A DNA stretch of 64,000 nucleotides, from the NCBI GenBank assembly GCA_963721435.1, contig CAVRJC010000007.1, forward strand, positions 1-64,000, given 5' to 3'. The position numbers and the translations under genes were made by a program. This document shows, one piece after another, positions 35,853 through 42,762 of this stretch; position 1 is the stretch's first letter; every line of letters begins with the position of its first letter. Under the pieces are notes generated by a model. It had not been told where the DNA came from, ran no database searches, and worked only from the letters and a program-made list of their open reading frames with translations. Source of the DNA: CAVRJC01 sp963721435. GTDB taxonomy: Bacteria; Actinomycetota; Acidimicrobiia; IMCC26256; DASPTH01.

Positions 35853-36413
35853 ATGGCCATCTACGCCCTCGGCGACTCCGCACCGCAGATCCATCCCGCG
35901 GCATACGTGCACCCCGACGCCACCGTCATCGGCAACGTCACGATCGGCCCGCAGTCGACGGTGTGGCCCCAGACCGTCCTCCGGGGTGACTACGGCCGGA
36001 TCGAGATCGGTGCCCGCACGTCGATCCAGGACGGCAGCGTGGTACACACCACCGCGTTGCTCCCGACGATCATCGGCGACGACTGCGTGATCGGGCACCT
36101 GGTGCACCTCGAGTGCTGCACGGTGCAGGACCGCGCGCTCGTCGGCACGGGCGCGATCGTGCTGCACTCGGCGGTGATCGAGTCGGGTGCGTGGGTCGGC
36201 GCCGGGGCGGTGGTCCCGAACCGCATGATCGTGCCCACCGGGGCGATGGCCCTCGGTGTGCCGGCGAAACTGCGCGAAGGCGTGGTCGATCCCGACGAGA
36301 TCCAGCGGATGGCCGACCTCTATATCGGCAACGCCACGCGCTACCAGCGCCGAGCTGCGCCGCATCGACTGACGCGCGGCGCGCGCGTCAGTCGATGCGC
36401 GGTCGATGCGTGA
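35853..36413 (+). CDS. Gamma-class carbonic anhydrase-like hexapeptide protein
   Basis: A 186-residue left-handed beta-helix trimer protein. Hexapeptide turns run from AAYVHPDATVIGNVTIGPQS to about residue 150. RGDYGRIEIGARTSIQDGSVVH contains the first conserved His, and CVIGHLVHLECCTVQD provides the other two, so the zinc site of gamma-carbonic anhydrases is plausible. Related proteins (YrdA/PaaY types) often lack proven activity. The last residues (HRLTRGARVSRCAVDA) are encoded by a perfect hairpin and look unconserved, suggesting the natural stop was once earlier or that the hairpin is an insertion. It is divergent from the XRE-type gene. Confidence 0.88.
   Translation: MAIYALGDSAPQIHPAAYVHPDATVIGNVTIGPQSTVWPQTVLRGDYGRIEIGARTSIQDGSVVHTTALLPTIIGDDCVIGHLVHLECCTVQDRALVGTGAIVLHSAVIESGAWVGAGAVVPNRMIVPTGAMALGVPAKLREGVVDPDEIQRMADLYIGNATRYQRRAAPHRLTRGARVSRCAVDA
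36361..36399. terminator. Perfect 17-bp hairpin between convergent genes
   Basis: Arms 36361-36377 and 36383-36399 are exactly complementary (cgcatcgactgacgcgc / gcgcgtcagtcgatgcg), with a 5-base loop. It covers the 3' end of the carbonic anhydrase gene and faces the stop of the convergent gene at 36449. No T-run follows, but stable GC hairpins often end transcription in actinobacteria. It could serve both genes. Confidence 0.6.
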
Positions 36414-36460
36414 CCGTCGATGCCTGACCGTTGACGCCTGACCCTTGACTAACCCTTGAC
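36401..36460 (+). repeat. Degenerate 14-bp tandem repeat after the hairpin
   Basis: Three adjacent units, ggtcgatgcgtgac, cgtcgatgcctgac and cgttgacgcctgac (36401-36442), are followed by two shortened copies with ccttgac. The unit shares gtcgatgc with the hairpin arm, so hairpin and array probably arose by local duplication. It straddles the stop codons of the two convergent genes. Confidence 0.7.
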
Positions 36461-37747
36461 GTACGCGAACTTCTCGGCGACCTTGCCGTCGCGCACGCGG
36501 ATGACATCGACGCCGCGGATGTGTGCGGTCGTGCCGTCGTCGTTCTCCCACGAGTAGACCCACTGCACGACACACCGGTCGCCCGTCACGATCACGTCTT
36601 CGGCATCGAAGTGCGCGGTCGGTGACGCGGCGAAGAATTCCTGCCACGCACCGCGCACCGCGGCTGCCCCCTCGAATCGTCGGCCCTCGGGTGGCGACGT
36701 GTTCTCGAACACACAGTCGTCGGTCATCGCGGCCATCACGCCGTCGACATCGTGGCGGTTGAACGCGTCGTTGAACCGGTCGACCGCTTCGGCCGTCGCC
36801 GACTCGCTGGATGCCATGGTCACTCCTGTCTCGTCGCCGTCCGGTCGGTACAGGTCGGGTTCCACGAACATCAGCCGCGCCTCGGGCACCGAGGTTCGCA
36901 CGCGCGCTTCCACCGTGTCGATCGCGCGCGCGACCTCGGGCACGGTCGACACGCTGAATTCGAGCTTGGTCGCGACGAGCACGTCGTCGGGGCCGAGGTG
37001 CATCGTGCGCAGGTGTATCACGCGCGACACCTCGTCGCCGTCGTGGATCGCGGTCCGGATCCGCGCCTCCAGTGTCGGGGACGCCGACTCGCCGATCAGC
37101 AGGCTCTTCATCTCGATCGCGAGCACGATGGCGATCACGCCGAGGAGCAGGCCGATCGCGAGGCTCCCGACCGCGTCCCAACGGTCATTGCCGGTGACCT
37201 CGGCGAGGGTGATGCCGACGAGGGCCATGAACAGGCCGGCGAGCGCGCCCGTGTCTTCGAGCAGCACGACGGGGAGCTCGGGGTTCTTGGTCGTGTGGAT
37301 GAACTGCCACCACGAGCGGCCGTCACGCGACGGGTTCGCTTCGCGACGCGCGGTGCGGAGTGACAGTCCTTCGAGCACGATCGCGACGCCGAGCACCACG
37401 TACGCGACGATCGGTGATTCGATGTGCTCCGGAGTGATGAGCTTCTGGATGCCCTCGTACAGCGCGAACATCGAGCCGAGCGTGAACAGCACCAGCGCGA
37501 CGACGAACGCCCAGAAGTAGCGCTCGGCGCTGTACCCGAAGGGATGTTGCACGCTCGGCGCGCGCTTGCTCCGCCGGCCGCCGAGGAAGAGCAATCCCTG
37601 GTTGCCGGTGTCGGCCACCGAGTGGATCGCCTCCGCGAGCATCGACGCCGAGCCCGTGATCGCGAACGCAAAGAACTTCGATGCCGCGATCCCGAGGTTG
37701 GCGAGGAACGCGGCGACGATGGCCCGGCGAGTCGCCTGGTCAGTCAT
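36449..37747 (-). CDS. CDF cation efflux transporter fused to a SnoaL-like domain
   Basis: One uninterrupted frame of 432 residues. Residues 1-310 are a cation diffusion facilitator with six helices, SMLAEAIHSVADTGNQGLL (metal site HxxxD) in helix 2, LLEDTGALAGLFMALVG in helix 5, and a C-terminal cytoplasmic fold ending FVEPDLYRP. Residues 311-432 (from ATG 36817, with aggagtgacc before it) are a complete SnoaL/NTF2-like domain: VDRFNDAFNRHDVDGVMAAM, AVRGAWQEFFAASP, VIRVRDGKVAEKFAYVKG. It could be a true fusion. Alternatively, two coupled genes may have lost the CDF stop to a base error; a TGA exists one frame over. The start overlaps the upstream gene's stop. Confidence 0.83.
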   Translation of the reverse strand: MTDQATRRAIVAAFLANLGIAASKFFAFAITGSASMLAEAIHSVADTGNQGLLFLGGRRSKRAPSVQHPFGYSAERYFWAFVVALVLFTLGSMFALYEGIQKLITPEHIESPIVAYVVLGVAIVLEGLSLRTARREANPSRDGRSWWQFIHTTKNPELPVVLLEDTGALAGLFMALVGITLAEVTGNDRWDAVGSLAIGLLLGVIAIVLAIEMKSLLIGESASPTLEARIRTAIHDGDEVSRVIHLRTMHLGPDDVLVATKLEFSVSTVPEVARAIDTVEARVRTSVPEARLMFVEPDLYRPDGDETGVTMASSESATAEAVDRFNDAFNRHDVDGVMAAMTDDCVFENTSPPEGRRFEGAAAVRGAWQEFFAASPTAHFDAEDVIVTGDRCVVQWVYSWENDDGTTAHIRGVDVIRVRDGKVAEKFAYVKG

Positions 37748-38450
37748 CCCGTACGTCCCACACGGTGCTCGTCGCCAACCGCACGGTGTCGCCGTCGGCA
37801 CTCGAGAGGCGCAGCACCGAGGTGCCGCGCTCGTAGCCGTCGAACCGCGCCGTGACCGTGTCGGCGGTGCCGTCGACGGCAGTGTGCGCGACGGTGAGCA
37901 CGCGGCCTTTCCCGAGCCGGAGGCGTTCGTCCCATCCGTAGCGGAGGCACCCGTCGGGCCCACGTCGCGGTGGCTTGCCGACGTGCACGCGCTGCTCGCG
38001 GTACGACGCCGCCAGGACCGCGGCGTGCTCGGGGCCCCAGAACTCGGCGGTGGCGTCGAGCAGCACGCGTGCGAACGTGCGGCCGTGATGCGGGAGCCCG
38101 GAGTCGATCCCGAGTGCCCAGTGGGTCATCTCGTGGAGGACGACGCCCTTCGTGCGGTACCGCCGCGGCAGCGTGATCGTCGGGCCGGTGTCTTCCACTC
38201 GGAAGAACGCCTGGCGCGCGCCGTTCCCCGGACGCAAGCGGGGAACCGACGCGAGATCGTGGTCGGGGAACCGCTCGTGCCACCAGAGCGTGCCGACCAC
38301 ACGGTCGATGAAGCGTGCACAGGCCTCGAGGCCGGGGAGGGGGCTCGTGGGCAGCGGGGTCTCCGCGAGGTACACCCGGCTGCGTTGCGCGTCCCGTGGT
38401 CGCCGCCGCGGCGGCGTCGCAGGCTGGCGGCCGGCCGCAGAGGGATCCAT
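37740..38450 (-). CDS. TIGR04338-like putative metallohydrolase
   Basis: A 236-residue protein seen mostly in actinobacteria. RDAQRSRVYLAE opens the conserved region, and the zinc site is GVVLHEMTHWALG (HExxH, His and Glu about residues 105-109), followed by HHGRTFARVLLDATAEFWG with a third ligand candidate, the SprT/WSS-like arrangement. The first 20 residues are Pro/Arg-rich and may not be translated. Its substrate is unknown. The stop overlaps the CDF start by 8 bp, so the two are coupled. It lies divergent from the ABC-2 pair. Confidence 0.82.
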   Translation of the reverse strand: MDPSAAGRQPATPPRRRPRDAQRSRVYLAETPLPTSPLPGLEACARFIDRVVGTLWWHERFPDHDLASVPRLRPGNGARQAFFRVEDTGPTITLPRRYRTKGVVLHEMTHWALGIDSGLPHHGRTFARVLLDATAEFWGPEHAAVLAASYREQRVHVGKPPRRGPDGCLRYGWDERLRLGKGRVLTVAHTAVDGTADTVTARFDGYERGTSVLRLSSADGDTVRLATSTVWDVRDD

Positions 38451-38515
38451 TCGTCGTCAAGCTAGGCTCCGCCCGTGGCGTCCACGGGCAACTTCTCGGT
38501 GTTGCAAGGGCCTTC

Positions 38516-39424
38516 GTGACCGAACCCGTCGTCCGGATCGCAGGCCTCTCGAAGCAGTTCGGCGAGGTGGTACTCGCCGTCGACGACCTCAGCTTCGAGG
38601 TCGAGCGCGGGCAGGTGTGCGGGCTGCTCGGCCCCAACGGCGCAGGCAAGACCACGTGCCTGCGGATGCTGCTCGGGCTGATCAAGCCGACGCGCGGCGA
38701 CACGTACCTGTTCGGCGAGAAGGTCGCGCCGGGTACGGAGTCGCTCCGGCGGGTCGGCGCGCTGATCGAGACCGCCGCGTTCGTGCCGCACCTGTCGGGC
38801 CAGAAGAACCTCGAGCTGTGGTGGAAGGCAGGCGGCGCGCGCCTCGCCGACGCCGATTTCGAGCAGGCGCTCGCGATCGCCGATCTCGGTGACGCGGTCA
38901 AGCGCAAGGTCAAGACGTACTCGCAAGGCATGAAGCAGCGCCTCGGGCTCGCGCGAGTGCTGCTCGGCCGTCCTGAGGTGCTCGTGCTCGACGAACCGAC
39001 CAATGGCCTCGATCCCGGTGAGATGCGAGAGGTCCGGCTGCTCGTGCACCGCCTCGCCGACGCCGGGGCGACGGTGCTCTTCTCGAGCCACGTGCTCGCG
39101 GAGGTCGAGCAGATCTGCTCGCACGCCGTCGTGATGGACCGTGGTCACCTCGTGGCCTCGGGCTCCGTCGCCACCCTCATCGGGAGCGCGGGATCGGTCT
39201 ACCTCGAGGTCGACGACGTCGAACGCGCCCGTGCCGTCCTCGAGCCGATGCCGAACGTGAAGCGGGTCGACTCCGAGCCGCCCGGCCTCGCGGTCGCGAT
39301 CACCGGCGGCTCACGCGCCGAACTGGTCGCGGCACTGGTGCGAGCGGAGATCGGCGTCGAGACCGTCACCGCGCGCCGCCGGCTCGAAGAGGCGTTCCTC
39401 GGGCTGGTGGAGGCTGATCGCTGA
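38516..39424 (+). CDS. ABC-2 type transporter ATPase
   Basis: A 302-residue ATPase: Walker A GPNGAGKTT (about residues 39-47), Q-loop ETAAFVPHLSGQKN, signature YSQGMKQRLGLARVLL, Walker B VLVLDEPTNGLD and switch VLFSSHVLAEV. After residue 220 comes a regulatory extension with VYLEVDDVERARAVL. The YSQGMKQR signature is typical of CcmA/DrrA-like exporters. Start GTG 38516; its stop overlaps the permease ATG (TGATG). No clear ribosome site is seen. The exported substrate is unknown. Confidence 0.9.
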   Translation: MTEPVVRIAGLSKQFGEVVLAVDDLSFEVERGQVCGLLGPNGAGKTTCLRMLLGLIKPTRGDTYLFGEKVAPGTESLRRVGALIETAAFVPHLSGQKNLELWWKAGGARLADADFEQALAIADLGDAVKRKVKTYSQGMKQRLGLARVLLGRPEVLVLDEPTNGLDPGEMREVRLLVHRLADAGATVLFSSHVLAEVEQICSHAVVMDRGHLVASGSVATLIGSAGSVYLEVDDVERARAVLEPMPNVKRVDSEPPGLAVAITGGSRAELVAALVRAEIGVETVTARRRLEEAFLGLVEADR

Positions 39425-40296
39425 TGGCTGCGGTCACGACCCCCCCGGCGACCCGATCGGCTGCCGGACACCCGAGCACACCCGCGGTGGTGCGCGCCGA
39501 GCTCTCCAAGGCCGGTCGTCGCCTCCGTACCTACGTCGCGTACGGCATCGTCGCCGCGATCCCGATCATCATCACGTTCGTCCTCAAGGCGAACCCGCCC
39601 GACAACGTGCAGGACGGCCCTCGCCTCGCGTTCCTCGGTTCCCTTTCGGGGTTGCTGATTCCCGCGTTCGCGTTGCGGATCACGAGCGAGTTCCTCCTCG
39701 TCGTGGTGGTGTCACTGTTCGCCGGCGATGCGATCGCGGGGGAGGCGTCGTGGGGGAACCTGCGGTACCTGCTCATGCGCCCGATCGGGCGCGGCCGCCT
39801 GTTCGCGGCCAAGTTCATCGTGTCGGTCGTCTACGGGTGGATCGCGGTCGTGATCGTGGTGGTGGTCGGCACGATCGTCGGTGGCATCGTGTTCGGGTTC
39901 CACGGCATCAATCTCGGATTCGGCCCGTTCGGGATCGTCGAGTCGGCGTCGAGCATCGTCGGCCATCTCGCGATCGCGACGGTCTACGTGTCGTGGTTCC
40001 TCACGACGATCATCGCGTTCTCGTTCATGCTCGGGTGCATGACCGACTCGCCGGGCGGTGCGATCCTCGGCGGGATCGGGCTGTGGATCACCTTCGCCAT
40101 CCTCGACGCCATCGACTCGCTCGGGCAGATCCGATACTTCTTCCCGACGCACTGGTCGGGCGCGTGGGTCGACATGTTCACGAGAAACAGCGTGAGCGAC
40201 GACATGATCCGGGGCGCCCTGCTCACGCTGGGATACGTGATCGTGTTCGTGGGCATCGCGGCGTGGTGGTTCCGCCGCAAGGACATCCTCAGCTGA
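39424..40296 (+). CDS. ABC-2 type transporter permease
   Basis: A 290-residue membrane protein with six helices (about 38-56, 75-105, 130-155, 175-200, 205-225 and 262-280). AGDAIAGEASWGNLRYLLMRPIGRGRLFAAKF is the conserved cytoplasmic loop that docks on the ATPase (key residues E-W-G-LR-L-RP). It is partner of the preceding ATPase by one-base coupling. Together they form a drug, lipid or bacteriocin-type exporter of unknown specificity. The 3' end overlaps the convergent ligD gene by 8 bp. Confidence 0.88.
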   Translation: MAAVTTPPATRSAAGHPSTPAVVRAELSKAGRRLRTYVAYGIVAAIPIIITFVLKANPPDNVQDGPRLAFLGSLSGLLIPAFALRITSEFLLVVVVSLFAGDAIAGEASWGNLRYLLMRPIGRGRLFAAKFIVSVVYGWIAVVIVVVVGTIVGGIVFGFHGINLGFGPFGIVESASSIVGHLAIATVYVSWFLTTIIAFSFMLGCMTDSPGGAILGGIGLWITFAILDAIDSLGQIRYFFPTHWSGAWVDMFTRNSVSDDMIRGALLTLGYVIVFVGIAAWWFRRKDILS

Positions 40297-41233
40297 GCTC
40301 AGGGAGCTCCTGGTCCTCCGCGAGGCTGCCCGAGTAGGCGTCGCCCAGGTCTTCGACGCGCGCGAGCACTGCGTCGGGCTCGAACTGCAGCGTCGTGATG
40401 TCATCGGTGTCGACGGCCGCTGCCACTTCGTCCCACGTCAGTGGCGTCGACACCTGCGGGCGCAGGGTCGCGCGCAACGAGTACGCGCACACGGTCGTCT
40501 TGTGGCGGTCGTTCTGGCTCCAGTCGACGAACACGCGCCCGGCGCGCTGGTCGCGCGCCATGTTGACGGTGACCCGCTTCGGGTCGCGCGACTCGAGAAT
40601 GCGACCGAGTGCGAGCGCGAAGGCCTTGGTCTGGTCGGCATCGACCGACGGGCGCAGCCCCACCGACACGTGCAGTCCCTTCGAGCCCGACGTCTTCACG
40701 ACTGCGTGCAGCCCGAGCTGCCCGAGCACCTCGCGGAGGTCGAGGGCGACGCGCGCGCAATCACGCACGTCGGCGGGCGCGCCGGGGTCGAGGTCGAACA
40801 CCATCGCGGTCGGCCGGAGCGGGTCGTCGGCCCGCGCTTGCGGCGTGTGCAGCTCGAGCGCGGCCAGGTTGGCGACCCAGACCAGCCCGGGCAGGTCGTC
40901 GACCGCGCACGACGCGATGTCGGAACCGGCGTCGAGCGGCACGGTGTGCAGCCAGTCGGGCCGATGGCCCGGGCAGCGCTTCTCGAAGAACCGCTCACCC
41001 TCGACGCCGTCGGGCAGGCGCACCATCGTGAGCGGGCGGCCGTGCAGGTGGGGGAGCAGCACGGGCGCGATCCGGGCGTAGTAGTCGACGACCTGGCCTT
41101 TGGTGAAGCCCACGGCCGGGTACAACACCTTCTCCAGGTTCGAGAGTCGGAGCCGGCGGCCGCCGACCTCTACCCTCGTGGCCGTGTTGCGGCCCGCGGG
41201 CTCGGGATCTGGGATCTTGGACCCGGCTGCCAC
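40289..41233 (-). CDS. ligD: LigD-type NHEJ polymerase/primase domain protein
   Basis: A stand-alone polymerase domain (PolDom) of 314 residues that fills and extends DNA ends in non-homologous end joining. Blocks include LSNLEKVLYPAVGFTKGQVVDYY, FFEKRCPGHRPDW, the catalytic DxD in AMVFDLDPG, TSGSKGLHVSVGL and MARDQRAGRVFVDWSQNDRHKTTVCAYSLRA (abbreviated site DWSQN). The ligase and phosphoesterase domains of long LigD are absent here and must be elsewhere. GTG 41233 is chosen; the open frame upstream is unconserved. It is divergent from ku across 77 bp, the classic actinobacterial pair. Confidence 0.92.
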   Translation of the reverse strand: MAAGSKIPDPEPAGRNTATRVEVGGRRLRLSNLEKVLYPAVGFTKGQVVDYYARIAPVLLPHLHGRPLTMVRLPDGVEGERFFEKRCPGHRPDWLHTVPLDAGSDIASCAVDDLPGLVWVANLAALELHTPQARADDPLRPTAMVFDLDPGAPADVRDCARVALDLREVLGQLGLHAVVKTSGSKGLHVSVGLRPSVDADQTKAFALALGRILESRDPKRVTVNMARDQRAGRVFVDWSQNDRHKTTVCAYSLRATLRPQVSTPLTWDEVAAAVDTDDITTLQFEPDAVLARVEDLGDAYSGSLAEDQELPELS

Positions 41234-41310
41234 GACCTGCGAAGGTAGTAGGGCACAGGGCCGGGAGAACCAGAAGAAGCAAGAGCCGAAGCAGGAGAGG
41301 AGGCTCGGGC

Positions 41311-42237
41311 GTGCCGAGCGCAATCTGGACGGGTTCGATCAGCTTCGGCCTCGTGACGGTACCGGTACGCCTGGTGTCGGCCACGAAGTCGCTCGACGTG
41401 CGCTTCAACCAGCTCGACGCCGACACCGGAGCCCGGATCCGCTACCGACGGGTCTCCGACGCCACGGGCGAGGAGGTGCCGAGCGAGAAGATCGTCAAGG
41501 GCTACGAGATCGAGCCCGGCCAGTACGTGATCGTCGAGCCCGACGAGCTCGCCGCGCTGCAGCCCAAGAAGAGCCGTGCGATCGACATCGAGGACTTCGT
41601 CGACCTCTCCGACATCGACCCCGTCTACTTCGAGCAGCCCTACTACCTGATCCCCGACAAGGACGCCGCGAAGCCTTACCGGTTGCTCGTCGACGTGATG
41701 TCCGAGCTCGGCAAGGTCGCGGTCGGGCGCTTCGTGCTCCGGTCGAAGGAGGCGCTGGTCGCCATCCGCCCGGTCGACGGCGTCCTGCTGCTCGAGACCA
41801 TGCGTTACGCCGACGAAGTGCTCGCGGCCGATCGGGATGCGCCGATCACGGAGCTCGAGACCGAGCCCAGCGAGCGCGAGCTGGCGATGGCGCGTCAGCT
41901 CGTGCAGGCGCTCGCGGGGACGTTCGATCCCGACAAGTACCACGACGAGTACCGCGAAGAGCTGATGGCGCTCATCGAGCGCAAGGCGGCCGGCGAGGAG
42001 ATCGTCGCGTCGGCCGCGCCCGAGGAGCCCGCCAAGGTGCTCGACCTCATGGCCGCCCTCGAAGCCAGCCTTGCCCGCACGGGTTCGAAGAGCAGCGCGA
42101 GCGGCGACGGGGCCGCCGCGAAGCCGGCCCCGGCACGCAAGGCCGCGAAGCGCGCGCCGGCCAAGAAGGCCGCGGCGCCGCGCAAGGCCGCAAGCGAGAA
42201 GAAGGCGCCCGCGAAGCGCACCCGGAAGTCCGCCTGA
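41311..42237 (+). CDS. ku: Ku protein, NHEJ end-binding
   Basis: A homodimeric ring protein binding double-strand DNA ends and recruiting LigD. The 308-residue protein starts WTGSISFGLVTVPVRL, contains IDIEDFVDLSDIDPVYFEQPYYL and RFVLRSKEALVAIRP (the bridge region), and ends in a Lys/Ala/Pro-rich tail of about 45 residues (KPAPARKAAKRAPAKKAAAP), resembling the extended basic tails that bind DNA in some actinobacterial Ku. Start GTG 41311 follows a gaggctcggg site. It shares a divergent promoter with ligD. Confidence 0.95.
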   Translation: MPSAIWTGSISFGLVTVPVRLVSATKSLDVRFNQLDADTGARIRYRRVSDATGEEVPSEKIVKGYEIEPGQYVIVEPDELAALQPKKSRAIDIEDFVDLSDIDPVYFEQPYYLIPDKDAAKPYRLLVDVMSELGKVAVGRFVLRSKEALVAIRPVDGVLLLETMRYADEVLAADRDAPITELETEPSERELAMARQLVQALAGTFDPDKYHDEYREELMALIERKAAGEEIVASAAPEEPAKVLDLMAALEASLARTGSKSSASGDGAAAKPAPARKAAKRAPAKKAAAPRKAASEKKAPAKRTRKSA

Positions 42238-42266
42238 CCGGAGCCCGCGTGAACCGCGTCGCGGTG

Positions 42267-42390
42267 TCAGGGAGCCATGCGGGCGAAGGCATACTCGGTG
42301 TCGAGGTACTCTCACACCTCGGCGATGCGCTGGCCAACCAGGCGGTCGAGCACGAGGTACTGGTTCAGGTAGACGACGACTCGGCGTTGT
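42267..42390 (-). pseudogene. Relic of a SnoaL/NTF2-like gene, C-terminal part only
   Basis: On the minus strand, from about 42390, one frame reads RVVVYLNQYLVLDRLVGQRI, then AEV, a TGA stop, then EYLDTEYAFARMAP and a final TGA at 42269-42267. The 'GxIxEVxEYLDT' pattern is the closing strand pair of SnoaL-like proteins. Upstream the frame closes after a few codons and I find no N-terminal half or start. The 200-bp space between ku and the small Cys gene therefore holds a decayed fragment. The family is inferred from a short match. Confidence 0.6.
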
Positions 42391-42440
42391 GGACGCCCTC
42401 ACGTCCGCGGACGCTGACGCGCGCCGGCGTACACGTGGGG

Positions 42441-42635
42441 TCAGGAGGCGCGGCGCTCGGGCAGCGTGATCTGCGGCGGGCGCCGGCGCACCGGCGTGAC
42501 GACCGCGAGCGCTTCGATCACGTGGTCGTCCTCGAGCCATCCGCACGAGCACACGAGGAGATCCTCGTGGCCGGGCCGGAACGCCGGGCACGCCTCGAAG
42601 TTGACCGTCATGTTCGTGCTCTGGGACTCGCCCAT
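42441..42635 (-). CDS. Small CxC protein, 64 residues
   Basis: A short soluble protein: MGESQSTNMTVNFEACPAFR, then HEDLLVCSCGWLEDDH, and a basic Pro/Arg-rich tail ending QITLPERRAS. Cys16, Cys29 and Cys31 with nearby His could form a small metal site. Start ATG 42635 follows a strong gggaggcgatc site. A perfect inverted repeat (42652-42673) lies just upstream, so expression is probably regulated. The function and family are not recognised. Confidence 0.7.
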   Translation of the reverse strand: MGESQSTNMTVNFEACPAFRPGHEDLLVCSCGWLEDDHVIEALAVVTPVRRRPPQITLPERRAS

Positions 42636-42651
42636 GATCGCCTCCCGGGGG

Positions 42652-42673
42652 TGAATCACACCCGTGTGATTCA
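42652..42673. promoter_or_regulatory. 22-bp inverted repeat, operator-like
   Basis: Arms tgaatcacac and gtgtgattca, each 10 bp and exactly complementary, are separated by cc. The site lies 16 bp upstream of the small CxC gene start, next to its ribosome site, a position suited to repression. A second dyad with the same TCACAC/GTGTGA halves lies at 42721-42736. Confidence 0.7.
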
Positions 42674-42720
42674 GGATAACTCCTGGGGCCCGAGTGGCCT
42701 CGGACCTGACAGGACCACCT

Positions 42721-42736
42721 TCACACAGGGGTGTGA
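42721..42736. promoter_or_regulatory. Second TCACAC/GTGTGA dyad
   Basis: TCACAC and GTGTGA are separated by AGGG, about 85 bp upstream of the small CxC gene and 27 bp after the SPFH gene's stop. The halves match the core of the 42652 site but the spacer is 4 instead of 2 bases, so the two may bind the same factor with different strength or only look alike. Confidence 0.5.
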
Positions 42737-42762
42737 CAGTCATCCCCGGGGCGACCGCGGAG

